Assembly (NCBI GenBank): GCA_025450095.1
Contig: JANWID010000312.1
Coordinates: 1 to 7,660 of the forward strand
DNA: 7,660 bases
Direction of reading: 5' to 3'
Source: Bacteroidia bacterium
Lineage (GTDB): Bacteria > Bacteroidota > Bacteroidia > AKYH767-A > OLB10
Position 1 is the first letter of the stretch. Every line of letters begins with the position of its first letter. The notes beneath the pieces were generated by a model. The model had not been told where the DNA came from and searched no databases. It worked only from the letters and a program-made list of their open reading frames with translations. Made by a program: the position numbers and the translations under genes. Positions 6,371 to 7,660 of this stretch are shown here, piece after piece.

Positions 6371-7285
6371 CTACATTGAAAAATATTGAGAAATAAAGCG
6401 ATAAATATTAAAACCGGGGCTTCCGGAAGCCTGTTTTAAATCCCTTTGGAAATCAGATTTTTTGATCTTTTTCAGGAAATAATTCCGGGCGAGCCAGAGC
6501 CCTTTTTCAATCAAAAGATCAGCCTTGTTGTGATCTGAATTTGGCAAAGCCGAATGCATTGAAATTTTTTTCACCAGTTCAGGAATACCATCCTGATTGA
6601 TCGCTGATGTTTTTATAACGGGTATCTCCCAACCTCCCGGAGTACGATCGTGCAGGGTGCTTAAAAGATTCTTTACAAGCCGGTCGGCACCCTCTCTGTC
6701 ACTTTTATTGACAACGAAAATATCGGCTATTTCCATAATACCCGATTTGATAGTCTGGATATCGTCACCCGATTCCGGTACAAAAACCACCAGCGTTGTA
6801 TCTGCTAGCCTTGCAATATCAATTTCACTCTGACCTACTCCCACAGTTTCAATTATAATATGATCGAACCTGGCTGCCCGAAGCAGATCGGTAATCTCAA
6901 CAATAGCTGCCGAAAGTCCGCCCAGGGCTCCGCGTGTTGCAAGCGAGCGAATAAAAATTTTAGGATTATTGAAATGATCGCTCATCCGGAGTCGATCTCC
7001 AAGCAATGATCCATGCGTAAACGGTGAGGTAGGATCAATGGCAAGTACAGCTATTTCCGCTTCAGGTTCCGATTTAGTATAATGATCCAATAAGGCATTT
7101 ACGAGGGTGCTTTTTCCTGCACCGGGAGGTCCGGTAACACCAATGATCCGGCTGTTACTATCGAGATCCAGGTGTTCCAGGAGGGATGAGGCCTCCGGAA
7201 CATTATTTTCAATTTTAGAAATACAACGTGAAAGCGCTCTCCTGTCACCCGAACGAAGCCTTTCATACAGTTCCTTACTGTCCAT
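6371..7285 (-). CDS. meaB: Methylmalonyl-CoA mutase-associated GTPase MeaB (ArgK/YgfD family)
   Basis: A G3E-type P-loop GTPase that escorts adenosylcobalamin into methylmalonyl-CoA mutase and protects the enzyme from inactivation. It acts in the cytoplasm in propionate/succinyl-CoA metabolism. All family marks are present in 304 residues: Walker A GPPGAGKST (52-60), the AIDPTSPFTHGSLLGDR segment (82-98), FIRSLATRGALGG (111-123), ETVGVGQSE (146-154), the switch III region GDDIQTIKSGIMEIAD (173-188), the guanine-specificity motif NKSD (193-196) and TSAI (226-229). The C-terminal dimerisation arm is present but about 15 residues shorter than in E. coli YgfD (331 residues). Older databases call this family LAO/AO transport ATPase, which is misleading. 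The ATG at 7285 is 14 bases after the upstream dinB-like stop, pointing to co-transcription. No mutase gene (mutA/mutB) is in the window, so the partner must be encoded elsewhere if present. Confidence 0.94.
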   Translation of the reverse strand: MDSKELYERLRSGDRRALSRCISKIENNVPEASSLLEHLDLDSNSRIIGVTGPPGAGKSTLVNALLDHYTKSEPEAEIAVLAIDPTSPFTHGSLLGDRLRMSDHFNNPKIFIRSLATRGALGGLSAAIVEITDLLRAARFDHIIIETVGVGQSEIDIARLADTTLVVFVPESGDDIQTIKSGIMEIADIFVVNKSDREGADRLVKNLLSTLHDRTPGGWEIPVIKTSAINQDGIPELVKKISMHSALPNSDHNKADLLIEKGLWLARNYFLKKIKKSDFQRDLKQASGSPGFNIYRFISQYFSM

Positions 7286-7299
7286 ACCCGGATATGAAA

Positions 7300-7660
7300 T
7301 TAAGATTGGCTTGCAGTGGAAGAAATAATGCGCCTGTGATAATTAATCTGACCGAGATGATAACTGAAATGCCCCAACAAATGCAAAAGTACAAATGCGG
7401 TATCACGTTTAACGCCCCCGATTTCTTTAGGAAATTCAGCCTGTAGTTTTGCGTCGGTTAAATTATTCAAAGCGGGTGTAATTTCATGTACGGTTGTTTC
7501 GATGAGTTCGATAATTGCACCTTTATGAAGGCCTTTCATTGTAAATTCAGCTTCCCGGTTCCGGATATATCCTGATCCGCCAAGTTCATTACCGATGAAA
7601 TGTCGCAGGTTACCGCACAAGTGCAGAGCCAGTGTTCCGGCACTATTGGAAGTTCCGGGC
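7300..7660 (-). CDS. DinB-family (DUF1572-like) protein, N-terminus cut by the window edge
   Basis: The frame is open to the window edge and stops at TAA (7302-7300); about 120 C-terminal residues are seen. It fits the DinB/YfiT four-helix fold, a metal-binding fold shared with thiol-dependent enzymes such as bacillithiol S-transferase. Visible marks are LALHLCGNLRHFIGNELGG near the edge, YIRNREAEF, and a C-terminal HLLGHFSYHLGQINYHRR with an HxxxH pair. Together with the His of LALH these give the usual three metal ligands. A start at the TTG at 7620 would drop that first His (codon 7623-7621), so the real start lies beyond the window; roughly 40-50 residues are probably missing. The biochemical role of this subfamily is not known. 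It sits 14 bases upstream of meaB on the same strand, so the two are likely one transcript. Confidence 0.85.
   Translation of the reverse strand, partial: PGTSNSAGTLALHLCGNLRHFIGNELGGSGYIRNREAEFTMKGLHKGAIIELIETTVHEITPALNNLTDAKLQAEFPKEIGGVKRDTAFVLLHLLGHFSYHLGQINYHRRIISSTASQS

Noticed and set aside
7300..7620. DinB-like gene starting at the TTG at 7620
   Set aside because: The frame continues to the window edge and encodes a conserved His (LALH) just upstream, so 7620 is not the true start.

Overview
This window reads as an ordinary chromosomal stretch of a Bacteroidota (CFB-group) bacterium. The grounds are AT-rich leaders without convincing Shine-Dalgarno sequences, base composition that looks moderately AT-rich by eye, and an O-antigen ligase homologue with the large extracytoplasmic loop I associate with that phylum. 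I see no rRNA, tRNA, CRISPR array, transposase, phage gene or attachment site. The assignment to phylum is an inference; nothing here fixes the genus.

Plus strand, left to right: an AT-rich repeat-containing leader (1-117); a membrane-anchored S41 C-terminal processing protease (118-1797); a strong stem-loop terminator whose T-tract touches the next start codon (1813-1849); a Wzy_C-type O-antigen ligase or polymerase (1850-3430); a short leader with an eight-codon reading frame (3431-3517); and a small soluble TPR protein (3518-4024).

Minus strand, read right to left from 7660: a DinB-fold protein cut by the window edge (7300-7660); 14 bases later the MeaB GTPase, partner of methylmalonyl-CoA mutase (6371-7285); a 105-base gap holding a stem-loop, an inverted repeat and direct repeats (6266-6370); and a soluble sensor kinase with an N-terminal receiver, three PAS domains and a complete HisKA/HATPase core (4025-6265). 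The two strands converge at 4024/4025, where the stop codons of the TPR and kinase genes abut with no base between them.

The genes do not form one pathway. Protease and ligase both concern the cell envelope, but a terminator lies between them. Ligase and TPR gene may share a transcript. dinB-like and meaB are probably co-transcribed, and the kinase may be read from its own promoter in the 105-base gap. I found no convincing new multi-gene system. The points most worth a second look are the hairpin/start-codon arrangement at 1813-1850, the ligase loop and motif deviation, the receiver-first kinase with repeated PAS units, and the operator-like repeats upstream of that kinase.
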